From Yponomeuta sedellus (lineage: Eukaryota; Arthropoda; Insecta; Lepidoptera; Yponomeutidae), in NCBI GenBank assembly GCA_934045075.1, contig OW203721.1:14850678-14914677 (forward strand): a DNA stretch of 64,000 nucleotides. The letters run 5' to 3'. The notes beneath the pieces were generated by a model that searched no databases, was not told the DNA's origin, and worked only from the letters and a program-made list of their open reading frames with translations. The position numbers and the translations under genes were made by a program. This document shows, piece after piece, positions 25,001 to 40,000 of this stretch; within the stretch, counting starts at the first letter, position 1, and every line of letters starts with the position of its first letter.

Positions 25001-28000
25001 TGAAAAGTGTAGAGACACGCATAGCACTCGCTAATAATACAAAGTCGGTAAGTTTGTGGGGCTACAATCTTCACTGAATCCGGTTGAAGTCTAACAATTT
25101 CGTGAGTCATTGAGAGGTTTGGTTTTGTTGCACGATCGCCGGCTTTCTGTGTTTCTAGGACACACCTGCCGATTGAAGTCTCATCAACGGAAATTATCAA
25201 GTTCGTACCTTTAAAAATCTTATCGACGTAGCATCGCTATGTATGATACCCATAACAAGTAATACAAAATGTTGCTTCAATTTTTTTAACGACACCGTTA
25301 TTTTGTATTTTGACTCATAATTTCGTTTTTCAACTAAGTACTTCATAAGACTCTTCCGTGACTCTTAAGTAGAAACGCTCACAGCTATGTTCAAACATCA
25401 TGCGTGTTATTAATGGCATGAAAACCATGATTGATATCGTGAGCGTAGTTCTAATATGACATGCCCTCATGAGAGGTTCACTCAGACAATTAGCCTAAAG
25501 AATGTAAGGCCACATTACGGTATTTTTTAAGGAGGGTATTACTTTTATTTGTGGAGATGTAATCTAGTTTCAGATCGTCGTCATTTGCAATCCTGCAATA
25601 GTTAATCTCACAAGATCAATATAATACTTGATGGAGTTAAAGGAAAAGGACCTATCGGATATATGTCCTAGTAGTGTAACGGAGATAGATAGATAGTGTA
25701 ACGGTGCAAACCTCTTTACATCATTTTGTATATTTCTTTTGTATCTATCATTATCTGGGGGATGGTCACCAATCCCAACCTCACAGTTTAGACGACTGGC
25801 ATAATTATGCTTTACCCCATCTAAAAAAGGTCTCAATCACAGCGCGCAGACGCTGCAGCGTCTGAGCGGTAATTTCACCTTTCTAGTGTAGGAAGAAGTT
25901 GCCATCACATGCTGTACAAATTATCTAAAAAAATACATGTTTATTCTTATGCATTATTTAATTTTGAATGTTGAACTTGGTATATTCCATGTTTGTGAGG
26001 TTCTTGCCTAGTTACTATAGCACTTATAGAAAACACAGACGAGTGACTGTGTTTTCTATAAGTTATTTCTTTTATTTTTCGCTGTAGAGTCTCTCTATAA
26101 GAACAATAAAAATAATCTCTGGAATAGTGTATTTAGAAAACATACTTCGTCGTATTCTTCTTCGCTACTATCGACAAAACCCCTGTATTATAGTGGATAC
26201 TTGATACGTTTAACCATATGCTGTGTATCCCTCTGGCAACGTCTGTTAGCTGTGTAGGCTACACAGGTACAGCAAAAGTCCATTTCAACGTGTACAATTT
26301 AATCACGTAAAACCCTCTACACGTCGGCCGACACATTCAATATCTTTGGCAGTTGGGGGCTGACGGGCACAACGTGTACGATTTAATTACGTAGAGCCCT
26401 CTTCGCACATGAGCCAGTACATTCAGGTTTATTGCCAGTTGGGAACTGACTGTCGGACTGACGTGTATAACGATTTAATCACGTAGAGTCCTCTCTACAC
26501 GTGGGACAACTTATTTCTTCGATTCTTTGTCCGTTGCGAACTGACTGAAGGGCTAAATACTGAAAAGCCCAATTACGTATTTTCCCTTTGGTACGGACAC
26601 TGAACCGGACGTCGTCTCTTTTTTCCCTTCGTTATTGGGCGTCGATAGGCGCATGTTTTCTTTTTTCCTTTTTGCATTTCACTTGGTAACTCGGGCATGG
26701 TCATTGCGTGTATCGATGTGCTTCGTAATGAAGCAACTTTTTTCTGTTTGTTTTTTAATCTTTTGCTTTCTATTGATATGAAGTTTGTTCAGGAGATCCG
26801 ATCAGCAACGAATTCGGGAACGTAATGACTCCTCGCGTGTTAGCGTGCGACGTGAAGCCACTTTCAAACCCCACTCGGTTTCCCTTTTCTTTATAAAACT
26901 ACCCTTAAATATTTTTACTATGTTTTTGCTTGCCAATTTAATATGTACATACCCACAATCATTAATTCTTTAATGATATGGTGGCTGATGCAACTATTAT
27001 TATGAATTTACCTACTGTGATCGGTAATACTTACGTATAAAATTTGATAAATCATGCAATCAAGACACAAACAAAGTTTTAAAAGGAGTGGTTGTACCAT
27101 CCAACCTAGTCTTCCTACTTGTTAATCGGCTTTGTAATATTCTGTGTTTGTTATTTTCCGTTGTATACAATAAAGAACAGTCTTACATTATCGTAATGTC
27201 AATGTTAACCATTAATTTATAAATTTAACTGTAGACTACCTACTTTGAAATGTGCGAAATATAAGCAGGTTAAAATGGGTTTAACCAACTTGCGGGCGTA
27301 CATTTACTCTCGTTACGATATTCCAAAGAATAGCATACTGGTGGTAGGCCTAGGCCGTAGCCATTAACTACCCAGCAGGCAATGACACGTCATGAAGCGA
27401 CTCGCCGTGTTCCGTTGTGATATTTAATGACACTTCACTTAACTAGCTGGCACATAATAATTTAGATCTCGTCTTTAGCATCAGGTGGACTGAGACCAAC
27501 GGCGGCAGGCTGTATGTAAAAAAAAAACATCTTGCTTAGGGAACATGATAATGTTTCCTTGAATTTTAATACCACTATACAACTACAAAATTCTTTATTT
27601 CATTATCCACTACTTCTTAAACTACATACATTGACGGTATCTACTTGTAAGTATATATACCTGTAGGAGTAGACACCTATACGATACTGTTATTTGTCGT
27701 TATGTATACTAATATGTGTCTAGAGTACAATGTACTGAATTATTGGTGTGCTACTAATTTTATGGTTGTATATAATGCACAAGTTAATTTGCTCCCTATA
27801 CCATAAGGAAGATAGAATAGTTACCTAAAGGTAAAGGATGTTACTCTGTAACTCGTGAACCCGCGGTAACATTAGTATGTAACTGTCGAACTAAGCTACT
27901 GTGATGTGTAACAAATAGAAATTGAGCATTAACTTTCAACTTTTGTATCGATATACGTTATGCCCCACGCTTGGGTCTAGAGGTCCTTATAGCGTAACCT

Positions 28001-31000
28001 TAGTTGTTCGTCTAGAGGTCAACTATAACCTTACTGAGGATAGTCGTAAATACTAGAGAGACCGTATTGATTTGGTACTTCGTAAATGTATGGCATTCTG
28101 GTGACAGTACAATAAATGGTCATCATCGAGTGGATTATGAAATCTTAAAACTGTCATATTATGTCTGTTTATTTGATATTGATTCTAAGACTGTATTTCT
28201 TGAACAAATCTCAACAGCAGCAACATGTAGTCCAGGCATTGATTAGGTGACTCCTCGGGAGAGCCACTTTGATTATAACAAAAAAAGCTCTAAATGAATT
28301 TTAGTTGAAGAACAAACAAAACTCTACAAGCTTATGAATTCCTACATATTTGTGCCGCTGGCTATAGAAACTTCTGGTGTATGGGGAGCGCAGGGCAGCG
28401 CTTTTATTAGGGAGCTGGGACGCCGATTGAGGGACCGTGGCATGGACGTTCGCTCTGGGGCATATCTGAGCCAAAGGATTTCCCTTGCTGTGCAGCGCGG
28501 TAACGCGGCCAGTATTATGGGGACTTTTGGTTCGGATGTGGCTCGGAGCGATTTATTTGCATAGAGTTTTTTTTTCTTTTAATTATTATTTTATTATTAT
28601 TGTTATTGCCTTGACATTCTTTTAATTTCATTCTTTTTGACGAAGCTTTAAGTGAATGTTGATTATGATTGTACTGATTTTTTTTTTATTTCTATGTAAA
28701 TAATTTAGGTATGTCTATTGTATTTTGACTTTATGAAATAATAAATGAGTATCCACACAACAAAAAAAAAATAAAAAAAAAACAAAACTTGCTTTTGGCG
28801 GTAATCGAACAAACTGTAATATATGACGTACCGCATGCCGTGAAACGGTAATAAACAGTAAGTATAAACATGGTCTAATAATTGTGTTTGCATAACAACA
28901 TGGAATAAAGACTGGCCTAGTATGATTCATACTCTCTCTATGCATATCAATGTTATACCTACTATTGTTTACCTGATGGTAGGTATCAAAGAGCTGAACC
29001 GTGTCGGTCAAGCTAGATAATAATCTAAACAAATTGCTTATGTAAAAAAACGTATTGCTATTGCGAAGTATAGAGTATGGCCGTGCGTGCGTGATACAGA
29101 TTCAGAGCCAAATGTCAGAGGTGTTATTAGGCAATATTCAGTTGCATTGAAAGGACATCCAGTTTAATTATATATTATGTTCAATGAAATACTTATGATT
29201 GACACCAAAGACGTAATTTAATACACGTTACCGTGAGGTTATGAATTAGTAAATTTCTATTTGTTTCTTGCGCATATGCTGCAGGTAGGAAGGAGCTTAG
29301 AGAGGTAAATTTACCATACGTCACCCATACTTGTGTGTTAAAGGTTTCCATTATGATCATGTGTTCCTGTAGTCGTAATCTTAAACCTTATTTTAAAACC
29401 TTATGGGAGATAAACGCTCAGGACAGGGAGGAGTGGGGCCTTTGCCCAGCAGTGGGACAGAAATACAGCTGACTAAACAAAAATTTTTTTAGACTCCCTA
29501 ATTTGGGAGTAGTGCTTCTATCAGATGTGGAAATCTAAGTTTAAGGCCCTATGCTTTGGCGTATTCTAGATACCCACAGCACTAGGAATCCTAGTTTGAC
29601 GTTTTTATTTTACTGATGTCAGTGATGCAAAAAGATGAACTTTCATTAAAGTGGCTGCAATGTTGCAGCTGCAGTGAGACAATGGCTAATGCGATCGTAT
29701 TCACTAATTAGCAATAATAGTCCGTGTCTATCTATTCTACTAGTAATGTTTCTATCTCATCAAATCTGCAACGTAATGCCAACAACTTTAAATCTCTATA
29801 TATAACACATGGTTTCAATCCTCCTAACGAGCATTGCCGGGTCCGAAATCGGTCAGTATAGTGATATCCGAAATACTTTATATCTAAATATCTCAGAAAG
29901 GAATAATGCTACTAAAATAACATTTATTTCCTAATTAGCTACGTAAGTGATAAGTTAATGTCGTTAAATAAGTATGTTTAAATTATTAGATTCTCTAATG
30001 TGAGGCCGGCATTTTACCGGGTCGGTTGTGGGTTCCAACCCCGGCAGGTTTGGACTCGTCTTTCTCAGTTACGACCATTTGTGAAATTGTATTAGCAATA
30101 CCAGTCGTTAACTGTGAAGGAAAACATTGTAAGGAAACCTGAGTTTCAGTGGTGTTCATATATATCAACCCTTGAAATTGCCAATCCGCGGTGGACACGC
30201 GTGGTAATTGAGCCCATACTCTATCTCTTTTGCTCCTCTCTCTCTGAGAGAAGGCCATTGCCCTGCAGTGCAAAAATAGCTAAATCTAACAGTGTAAGTC
30301 AGACGCATCTCTCTATGTGTATTTGTAATTACGCAGAGATTTTTAGTAGTGAGATGCAGGTCAACGGGTCGCGTAAGTGTTGTGTAAACTCTGGCTGATG
30401 CTGTTCCCGTGCCACCATAAAATCGAAGCTTTTATGTCTTGGTGAGTTAAAACATTCGCCGCGTTGAATGTCGGGCTTTTATCGGGAATCGAGGACACTT
30501 CGACTCTTCCCGATCGGATTATAAAATGCAAATAAATATTTCTATTTGTGAGAGATCTGACGCCGTCGAGCTATTTGTTTCTAAATATATTTCCATGCCG
30601 GCCGTCTACGCGGCATACCATACTAGCATTTGCGAATAATTCAATGTACAATTCGCTACCGTGAGGTAACGCACGCTTGCCATGCGTGTACCATGCAATG
30701 TTAAATGTCTTCTCTCAGAAACTGTTTATTCTATGCTATACCATACCAGCGAATAGCAAAACATTGGCATCAATGGTAACATTCTTTATTATCATAATGT
30801 AATAGCCTTGTGGCAGGTAAGGTACATTTCTATAACCTTTATCACAAGTAGCGTAGAGCTCACAGTTTAACGAATACAAGTGGCGCGGATGTTGACATCC
30901 GGCTTTTTTTTACCTACATCCACGAACGCAATTAAGTGGGCCTCGGGCTCCACACGACCTAATTTACGGGCTGATGGAAAGTTAGGCTGTGCGGTAAATA

Positions 31001-34000
31001 TTGACTTATTTCATATGGCGACCTGTGTTAAATCAACTGCACCGATAGCATTGGGGGTTCGGGTGTAAACCTAAGGTGTAGCTTGCCGAGATACGAAACC
31101 ACTGTAAAAGTCGTGACGTTGATAGATGTTTTTTATTCATTTACATTAATAAATGAAACGGAACTGAAAAACTGCATCTATGAAACAAACTATTCAGAGT
31201 TATATGCAAGTGTTCAAAATTTAAAGTGCAGAATTATTTTATTAGAACAGTAATATTCACAAGTTTTCACGGAAGGCTTTAAAAAAAATTAAATAGGGGA
31301 TGAAGGTTTGGATTCTTAAGCCTAAACCTTTAGCTTTAAAGATTTCAAAACCTGACTGCCAATCTCCAGTAATCGAGAAGCACTTACAGAAGAAGAAGCG
31401 AAAATTATATTCAAGATATAATGTTGCCACAGCATTTATGTTTTCTTTGCCTATCTTTATTTAACACTTTTTTTTTATTCCACCAGGGGGCATAATAAAG
31501 GCGATGAAATATTGTATCAATGTTTCTTTATGGTAACATAAAAATTTCGAATATTGGTACAAAATTTTGTCTACAGTAATAATATAGAAACAAATATAAA
31601 AATATAGAAACGAAAATTGCATGATTCTTATTGTTTTTCGAATCAGTAGCACGTCGGACGTAAATTTTTTAACGTAGTTCAGTTCAAAAAATGTTGTATA
31701 GAGTTTTTTAATACAGTTGCTCAAAAAGTGGCGTATTGCAGGGACGTATAGCGTGCGGGATGTGGGCTATTACACACTCGTGCTTTTTTTTACCTTTCCC
31801 GCACTAGTGCGTTTTCTTTCCCAACTGTCAAAATAATGTCTATTAAAAAAAACCAACCATGAAGATTTTACTAGAAAAATTCATAGAATGGGTATTTTTC
31901 CTTATGTCAAATATAGTTGGAACCACTGTCAAACTCCGTGTACTGCGCTATGGTTTATAAAGAAACCACAGATAATAGACCGAATTTGACAGTTATTGCT
32001 ACAGAATTTATCTGTGAGGAAAAACGCCCATTGATATGATTCACATTTATGATTTGAAAAAAATTATGATTCATGCAAATACGTATATTTCTAAAAAGAA
32101 GCTACTAATTTGTTTCATTACTTTATTAATAGGTTTTTTTTTTTCATTTCATCTCATTAAATTTCATTTAATTTTGGGAGGCTTATGTCCAGCAGCGGAC
32201 TGCAATAGGCTGAAATGGATGAAATGGAAATTTCATTTTCAATTCATATCAATAAAAACATTCTACTGAAGACTTGGCTGTATGGGCATAGTTCCCTTTA
32301 CCTACCAGAATGGGTGAAGAAAACAAAATCTCTGCTTATATTCTTTTAAGGTTGGCGCCATTTTCCAAACAATTTTATTTTAATAAATTGCTTAATTTTT
32401 CGCAACTGTATTAAAAAAAGTCGTTCAGTACACGTGCGGAACTATCATTGCAACTTGTTCCGACTGTCAACCCTCGCCTTCGGCTGCGCCGGTAGACATT
32501 TGTCGAAACTCTTTGCAATGACAGCCTTTCCGCACTTGTAATGAAATATACTATACTAAGTCTCAATAGCCTAACTCGTAATTTCGCATCTTCGGGCAGG
32601 ATCCCTCTTCGGGCTCGATCCAGGGATAATCATCTCTCCTGATTATCCCTGGATCGAGCAACACCTCCACGCAGACGGTTCAGCGATCTCCATACTCTCC
32701 AATGCTCGTGCCCTGCAATAGCCTAACTTATAAGGGCCTAATTAATTAAATAAACTCTAGAATTATACTATTTTTATTTTTAATGCACTAACCCGTGCTA
32801 AGGAACAAATTTAAAAACCTATTTAGAGGCTAAAAATTTCACCCATGCCGGGATTCGAACCCGCAACCTCTAGAATTATGTTTCTTATACAATATTGTGA
32901 TAAGAAACCTGTGTAAGAAACGCTATCCGTGGTAAGAAAATCAAATAAATAAAATTTCTTTCTTTCAAAATTAATCAATGCATTGAACAGACATTTCATC
33001 GGATATTAAAATACAAGGATTGTAAAAAAAGTATTTTTATTTTCCAAGTTCTTCTTCAGGCTATAGTCCACTGCTGGACATAGCCCTCCCCTAACGAGCG
33101 CCATAGCGCAACGTTGTGCCATCATTGGGGGGTAATGCCCATAATCTCCACGCTGGGCATGCGGGTTGGGGCAGTTTAGTGGAATTGTACTACAGGGGGC
33201 GCTGCTGCCCACCCCCTGGTTTGTATCCCTTAGTCGCCTTTTACGACACCCGCAGAAAGAATTTGGGTTGGTGCTATTACGAGTATCTAGGCCGACACCA
33301 CACAGCAGATTTTCCAAGTAAAGAAAAATAAATACTAAAAGTGATGTGGCGGTCTTTTGGCGTCGTGAGGCTACTAGAATCATGAGCGTAATACGATATG
33401 CGACGCGCGTTAATTACGCGCGAGTATGTGCTTATAGTCTGTCACTCGTTCGAAGCTAACACAAAACCTTTGTTAGGTCTCAAATGTCTTTATTTATAGA
33501 CCATCGTGTTTATATTTTCAAACAATAGATATTCTTTGTTATATTTTCAAACAATAGATATTCCATTAACTACGTTAAAAACCTGGCGTCCGACATATTC
33601 GTACGTCAGTCATCCATCACAGTCTATTGTAGAAAATATGTCCAATATTTGAAATGCTACGCTACTCTAAAGCTGATCTAAAATGCAGCTACGGGCACTA
33701 ATTTAAACCATTTACTTCACTTCACCCCCCGGCGCGTTCGTCCCTGACTTGATTTTCTCGGCAGGCCTTGTCTGATGCAGAGTGCAAATTTTCGGACGAA
33801 TATTCCCGTATTGCAGAGCACCCCATAGGCAACTCTTAGTAAATGCATCATTGTGAGATTCGTAACAGTGGCCCCTCTATGGCTTTTAGCTGTAGGTTAC
33901 AGACTATCCTAATAGTCTTATCCCGCTCTCTCTACCACTGGTAAACATGATCAGTGCGAGCTAGTATTGGTTTTGTGCTAACACGGGCCGAATTTGATCC

Positions 34001-37000
34001 ATACTGTGCTGCACGCACAGCAACAGCACATTTCGTAGTTTGTTGTATGTATTGAAGTTTGAACTTTGTATTAAAGCTAAATTGTATGGGCTTGTCCAAA
34101 ATAATGACTTATCATTAGAGTTGACTTATTATGTAGCGGTATTATGTACTTCATATTTATCGAAACGTCTATTCCAGATGAATAGAGCAAAGATGTGTAT
34201 TCGCGTGAACCCTTAAGTACCATTAGTTCAGTGGGAATAAGATTGACAAAACGGCTAGCTATTGATGCTGTTGGGAAAATGGTTAGATACTAGGCGGATG
34301 AGGGTGAGGAACGTAAACTGGATTTGCGCTAGGACAGTAAAAATGCTCTGACGCAACGCGCTAATGCCATTGTGTTCATTAAATTAGCTGGGCGTCGCTC
34401 GCTCGTCTTGAATGCAAATTCAAAGGGCAATTATTCGCCTCGGAGCTAATCTCAAAAAGAAAAAACCGTTCAGCCTTTTAGAAAATATTTCCTTTCAGAT
34501 TTTTCCAGACTGAATTGATCTCTGTTATTTGCGCACCATCCTTCTATTTGGTTCTAGGTTAAAGCGATTAGCTGAGGATAATTAAACTTCGTCTTCGAAA
34601 TGCCGGGTAGCAGAGAGAGAGTTTAAACTGATTGGTTTTTGAAATTAATAAGTAGTGATAAGTCTTACACTTTTAGTCATAACATTTTGTGAGTTATGTT
34701 CCTAAGTACAATAATGAGTTATCTAATCGTGTTTAGTCTGAATTATTTGTGTAATTTTATAAAAAAAGCAATGGGCGTGTAGTTTTTTTTCTAAAATGTT
34801 TAATTCATTTTAACACTCCAACTAGAGTTTGGGTTTGATAACTTTTGTTTTTTGATCAATTTTCAGATTTATATTTCTCATAAAAACAGAGCCTTATGTA
34901 ATCTATTAAATTCATGGTCTACGCACTTTATCCAATTCGATAATTACTGTCATACACGGAAGTCTAATTTGACATTAAGGTTGTATAAGCATTAGCATTA
35001 TCTATAAACAAACTAAACAGCGCCACTCAAGAGCAAAAAATCTGTAAAAACCAATTTAATTCGAAAATTTCAAATGACAAATTCTAACCGACATTAACCT
35101 ATTCTTGGAATTGCGCATTTTATAAATAATCCTGTAAGTATCTCTTCACTAAATGTGATCTCTGCAACCTGATGCTGAAACAAAACATGAATGAAGTAGA
35201 GCGTCTCTTCTCTTGTAAAATACGCGCCAGGGTAGCTGAAGCATACATCTAATTCCGTTTTTGTTTGAAGGCGACGGATATTAGGCCTTTTCCCATAAAA
35301 GGGAACAGGGAGCATGCCCTAGGTAGCACAAATGGTAACGTATTGTGCGTAATTTGTGCGTTACGTACGCACAGCTCACTGCTCAGCAAAAGAGTTGCAG
35401 CTGTGCGCTGAGTGGGCATTACCCATAATAAACAACAACGCAGCAGCAATTGGCATTGTGGTTATTAATAAAGCTCGAACGAGCCAACTATTTCTCACGT
35501 TGTTCAGCCCACCTCGACGTCCTAAATTTTGACCTGACCTACTTTTGGATCCTGTACAACTCGCGCTATGTAAGCTATACTTGAAATTTTACCTGCAACA
35601 GCATATTTCTCAGTCTGTTTATTTGGGATCCTTATTCTTTGTTGCTTCAGAGCTTAAACTAGTCTTATATTTTTTATACCTGAAGGATTCCGTATGTTTA
35701 GTTAATCAATCGTCAAACATTGCCGGTAACGAACTAAAAAAAAGTGGAGTTAGATCGAATTTTCAATTTCTTAACCGTGAAATAAATCCATATGTGTGAA
35801 ATCATTCGTACCAATTTTACTCAAAATACACAATACTATTGTGGTATTGTATGAGCTTTAGCTACAGTTAAAGACTAGACAAGTCTGAAGTATTCAGGAG
35901 CGAATTTGTAAAGTGCCCGTCCGTTTTTAAACCCCATCTCCGAAAACTAGGAGAAAGGCATCAAACCTTTAAGGTTTGATGCCTTTCTCTGTCAGTCTAT
36001 ATGTAGCATTGTCTATATGTAGCATGTGGCCCAAAACGGACGGACTAATGCAATACAGTTTTTTTTAATTGAAAGATGTAACTTGGGATGGTTATCATCT
36101 AGGTCAAGTGGAGATAGGTACAGTCACTTCCAAGATCATCAGCTCTTATGTCAAGAACTCCTGGATCTCAAAAAAACTTATCTAAGATCCCGGAATTTCG
36201 CTTAACATCTTCTTTCTTCTTCTTCAGCATTTGTTTTTTTTTAGTAAATACTCAGTTTAAAAGACTTGAAAGCCTGTAGCTAACAACTGTTGATTCTTTG
36301 ACATAGACAATTTCATTGTTATTTTCTACTCGATGCTGTTGATGACCAGCTCTATTAATTAATTATAACAGAGTTTACTTATACGATTCCGATAGGTCTT
36401 GATGTTTGATTTATAATATTTTTTTGATTTTGCTAATTTTGTAATTAATATGCTTATATAACGTCTGTCTTACCTAAAAAAGGCTTCTCTTTCCTCGTCA
36501 AATTTGGTATGATTATAATGCAGTTAGTACGTATAATTAAACAACAAATTTTATTATTAAAACCAGCCAACAGTGAGTCAGACACCCGTTAATTGCGCCG
36601 AATTAACACAGTTTCAAGATGTTATATTATAGTTAGGGTAGACCCATGACTGGTGTTTTTACAGGATCTATCGAGGGGATGAACTATACTGGGTTAATAA
36701 TTTTATTTGAGTTGAGAAGCTTTTAAAAACCATTATATTTCTTAGCTGAAGTGTAATAAATTATCTTCTGAAAATAACCGCCTGTTTATAGTGTGCTGTT
36801 AACATAAAATCAAAGGCTACGTGCTATTTTGGATCGCGATTATCCTTAGTGAGCGACCGCGATAAGCGTTTTTATTTTTCCTTGGAAGTTAAGTATGAGA
36901 CATTCGATGCGTCAGCTTAGCTGTGAATTCATGCTCTTACATTAGGTCATTTATCTATGACTAGTCTGAGTTGAGGTCTTATTATAAAATGGCCGAGAGT

Positions 37001-40000
37001 GGTAATGGGTGGCCCTTGCGTTATGCTCGTGAACGGGTACTGCTCGTGTGTCAATGATTTTCCTACTTTTGTACTTTGGCATTTACTAGTACTTTGGCAT
37101 TTAGAGTTATTGATGGTATTCATGGAATTTTATCATCTTGCGTAGCAATTGATGTGATAATCATTAGAGAAAAGATAGCCTTTTCTCCGCTATTAATTCG
37201 ACCCGAAGACAGTCGCTAATATGGGTACAGTGCACTAACATTGTAAACACGTTAGAACCTTGTCATATTAACTTCTTCTGGCCTGATGTATGAGAAATTT
37301 ACTATTTTGACTTTGACAAGGTACTAAAGTGCATACATGTTAGTACACGTGACCGTACTATGAATTACGACAAACAGAATTTTAATTCTTTACATTGAAT
37401 AATAATTTTGATATTGACTTTTTGACTTTATTACGAACTTAATAAACCCCTTAATACTATGTAATAATTGTTTACACTATTTTTATTTTTAATGCACTAA
37501 CCCGTGCTAAGGAACAAATTTAATTTGTACGTAATACAGAGAATATTGTAAAGAGGTTCGAAATTTCACTGATGCCGTGAGTCGCCCATTGGCTCAATTG
37601 GTAGAGCGCTGGTACGGATAGCCAGAGGTTGCGGGTTCGAATCCCGGCATGGGTGAAACTTTTAGCCTCTAAATAGGTTTTTTAAATAATTGTTTAATTC
37701 TGTAATAATCCTTTTTTTCATCCAAGTCCCATTAGCACATTTTGCCCCCTTTTTTATATTGGAAAACCGACAGCTTATACACGAGGCATTTTTACATAAA
37801 ATAAGATGAATTAGATTTAAAGCCAATAACAGGTTTTCGCTGACAATCAGAATAACATTAGAATTTACATAACAAAATTATCTTAATGTTTTTAAAATTC
37901 TTACATTACTCATTAGTATTAAACTCGCCTTTATGCAAACTTTATCTAGGTCTCAAAATAACTGAGAAAAAAGAAAAAGGCAGAAGTTATTCTTTCCCAT
38001 TGAACCATGCCCATTAAATTATTAAAAATCGCGAGGCCGGAGATCAGTATCCGCGAAACGGGTATGAACACCACTACTGTTAGGCCGAACACCGATATCT
38101 GATCAGGCCGAGGCCGAAGGCTGTCAAAATACAAGTACCAACGCTTGAAATTCCAGTAGCGCAACAATCGGCGGCGTCGCTCGGCTTATGATAAGCACTC
38201 TACAACTGAGCACATTGGTTAATTTATGCGCCAATTAAATGTAATTCGCAATTTTGTCTGCTTATCGTGACTAGACAATTCTTTTAGTTTCATCACCCAG
38301 TGACTATGCTTTAATTATTTCGTAAACCTTCAGCTACTAACATTTCTTTGTTTTCAAGATCTCGAGGTATTTGTATTTTAATTATTTTATGGCTTCACTT
38401 AAATCTTTAAATATTTTATTTTCCGGAAATTTTAGCAAATCCTTCTTGCACATGTTCGTTGTGACCTAGGATGGAGTACATTGAATATCCTTGATTCTTA
38501 TGCATCATTGCGTGATCACAAAGAACTAACTCCATAACTGCTTAGAATGATTGCTACGTCATGACGCTTGACCATTGTTCAAGGCACTGACGTCGGCGCC
38601 TTTTGCTAATACAGTAAAATAATACTGTAGGTTTTTGTATCGTCTTTTTTAGTGGGCTCCGCGGATGTAATGGGCGATTCCTTGATAAGTGTTGGAGATC
38701 ATCTGAAACCAGAAACCGGGCTTAGCCTGTACCCTATCCTGTTAGCTTGATGTTTATCGAGTTCGTCTTCTGTACAAAAATACCGATGTCGCCTTAAAAC
38801 AAGTTCTAATTTCATTCTTTTTTCACTTAGGGCGTGAAATTTTATTAATTCATGTGTGATTTAATAAACCAATAATCTAGCCCCTTTTATAGGACTATCT
38901 CTAGTACCTAAAACTGGATAATGTTATACAACTTGAACTCTCCTACTACGCCATTTGAAATGTTAAATAAATACTGGTAGTATTAGCACCTACACAGCTA
39001 TAAATGTTCCTCTTTACTCAATTCAAGTTCACCCTCAACAGAAGTAGCTATTGTTAACAGTGTTTGAGTGGCTCCGTGGAAAAATCTTTGATCTCGAGGC
39101 GTCACCACAAAAGAAATGTTTATCGTGCTAACTTTAAATAGAGCCTAGCTCTCACAATGTGGCTTGCTTTTAGTCATACCAAGGATATTTGTGACATTTG
39201 AGCTGAAAGAGGCTTAGATTCATAGTTGATACAGTTATTTAAAAGTTCTTCCTGATTCTAATCCTGTTATTTTTTCAATTGGCTATTTTGTGTTTTGTCA
39301 AATTGGCTAAGAACGAGGGTGGACTTATGACCAGTGACAAAAGTGTTGGTATGATTCTCCCCACGACTCGATTTCCAAACGTCACTCCAATATTATTAAA
39401 ATATTATTCTTAACTACTACTACTATCCAACTACTAGTTTTTAAAGAAAATTATTTCTCTTTTCCTTTGATACAAAAGTTACGAAGACGTTCGGCAACGA
39501 TTATGAAGTAGAAATTGTTAGAGAAAATCCCAAGACAAAACAAACTATGCATGGAGAAGTAAAACGTTTATTGCACAGTAATAATTATATGGTAAACAAT
39601 CGCGGCGCGAGAGGCGGCCGATATGAAACTCAATTATCATCATTGGTGCGGTTTTTTGCCGCGTCTCCGTGCGCGCTAACGACGTGCTGCACCAGCTGGC
39701 CGGTGACTTCGAACGCGGCACCGCACACGCCGCATCGGTACCGCTCGCCCTGGTGGAAGTTAGCCAGGTGCTTGTCCATCTTGGCCTGAGAGGTGAACGC
39801 TTTGTAGCAGTGCGTGCACCTCACGCTGTCCTTCGCGTGCTTGTACAGGACGTGGCTGCGCAGAGCTGCGGCCGAACTAAACGCCCTATCGCACTCCGCG
39901 CACTGGCGCTCAGCGGTTGGATGTACTGTCCTGATGTGATTCCTCAGAGTGCGCTCGCTGGTAAACCCTCTGCGACAGAGGCAGCACCAGTTATCTTTAT

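Larger units (their letters stand above)
31709..32556 (+). mobile_element. composite foldback repeat, copy 1, with two nested insertions
   Basis: Has inverted ends ttttttaatacagttgc (about 31709) and gcaactgtattaaaaaa (about 32404), followed by a second hairpin (32428-32556) whose arms share gtgcggaa and tcattgcaa. Copy 2 lies inverted at 51010-51602. Compared with copy 2, this copy carries a 144-bp MITE-like insert (31888-32031) and a 58-bp LINE scrap (32170-32227). Non-coding. Confidence 0.7.

Noticed and set aside
32036..32269. 77-codon open frame with a hydrophobic stretch
   Set aside because: It spans a MITE edge and a LINE insertion in a composite repeat, so it cannot be a real gene.
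26022..32659. Stem-loops at 26022 and 32613 as transcription terminators
   Set aside because: Eukaryotic intron context with no adjacent gene end; better explained as transposon remnants.
33006..33383. 125-codon minus-strand frame
   Set aside because: Lies over a LINE-derived repeat in which stops happen to be absent; no domain.
35094..35449. Two overlapping minus-strand frames
   Set aside because: No recognisable motif, overlapping in different frames; chance or an unknown repeat.
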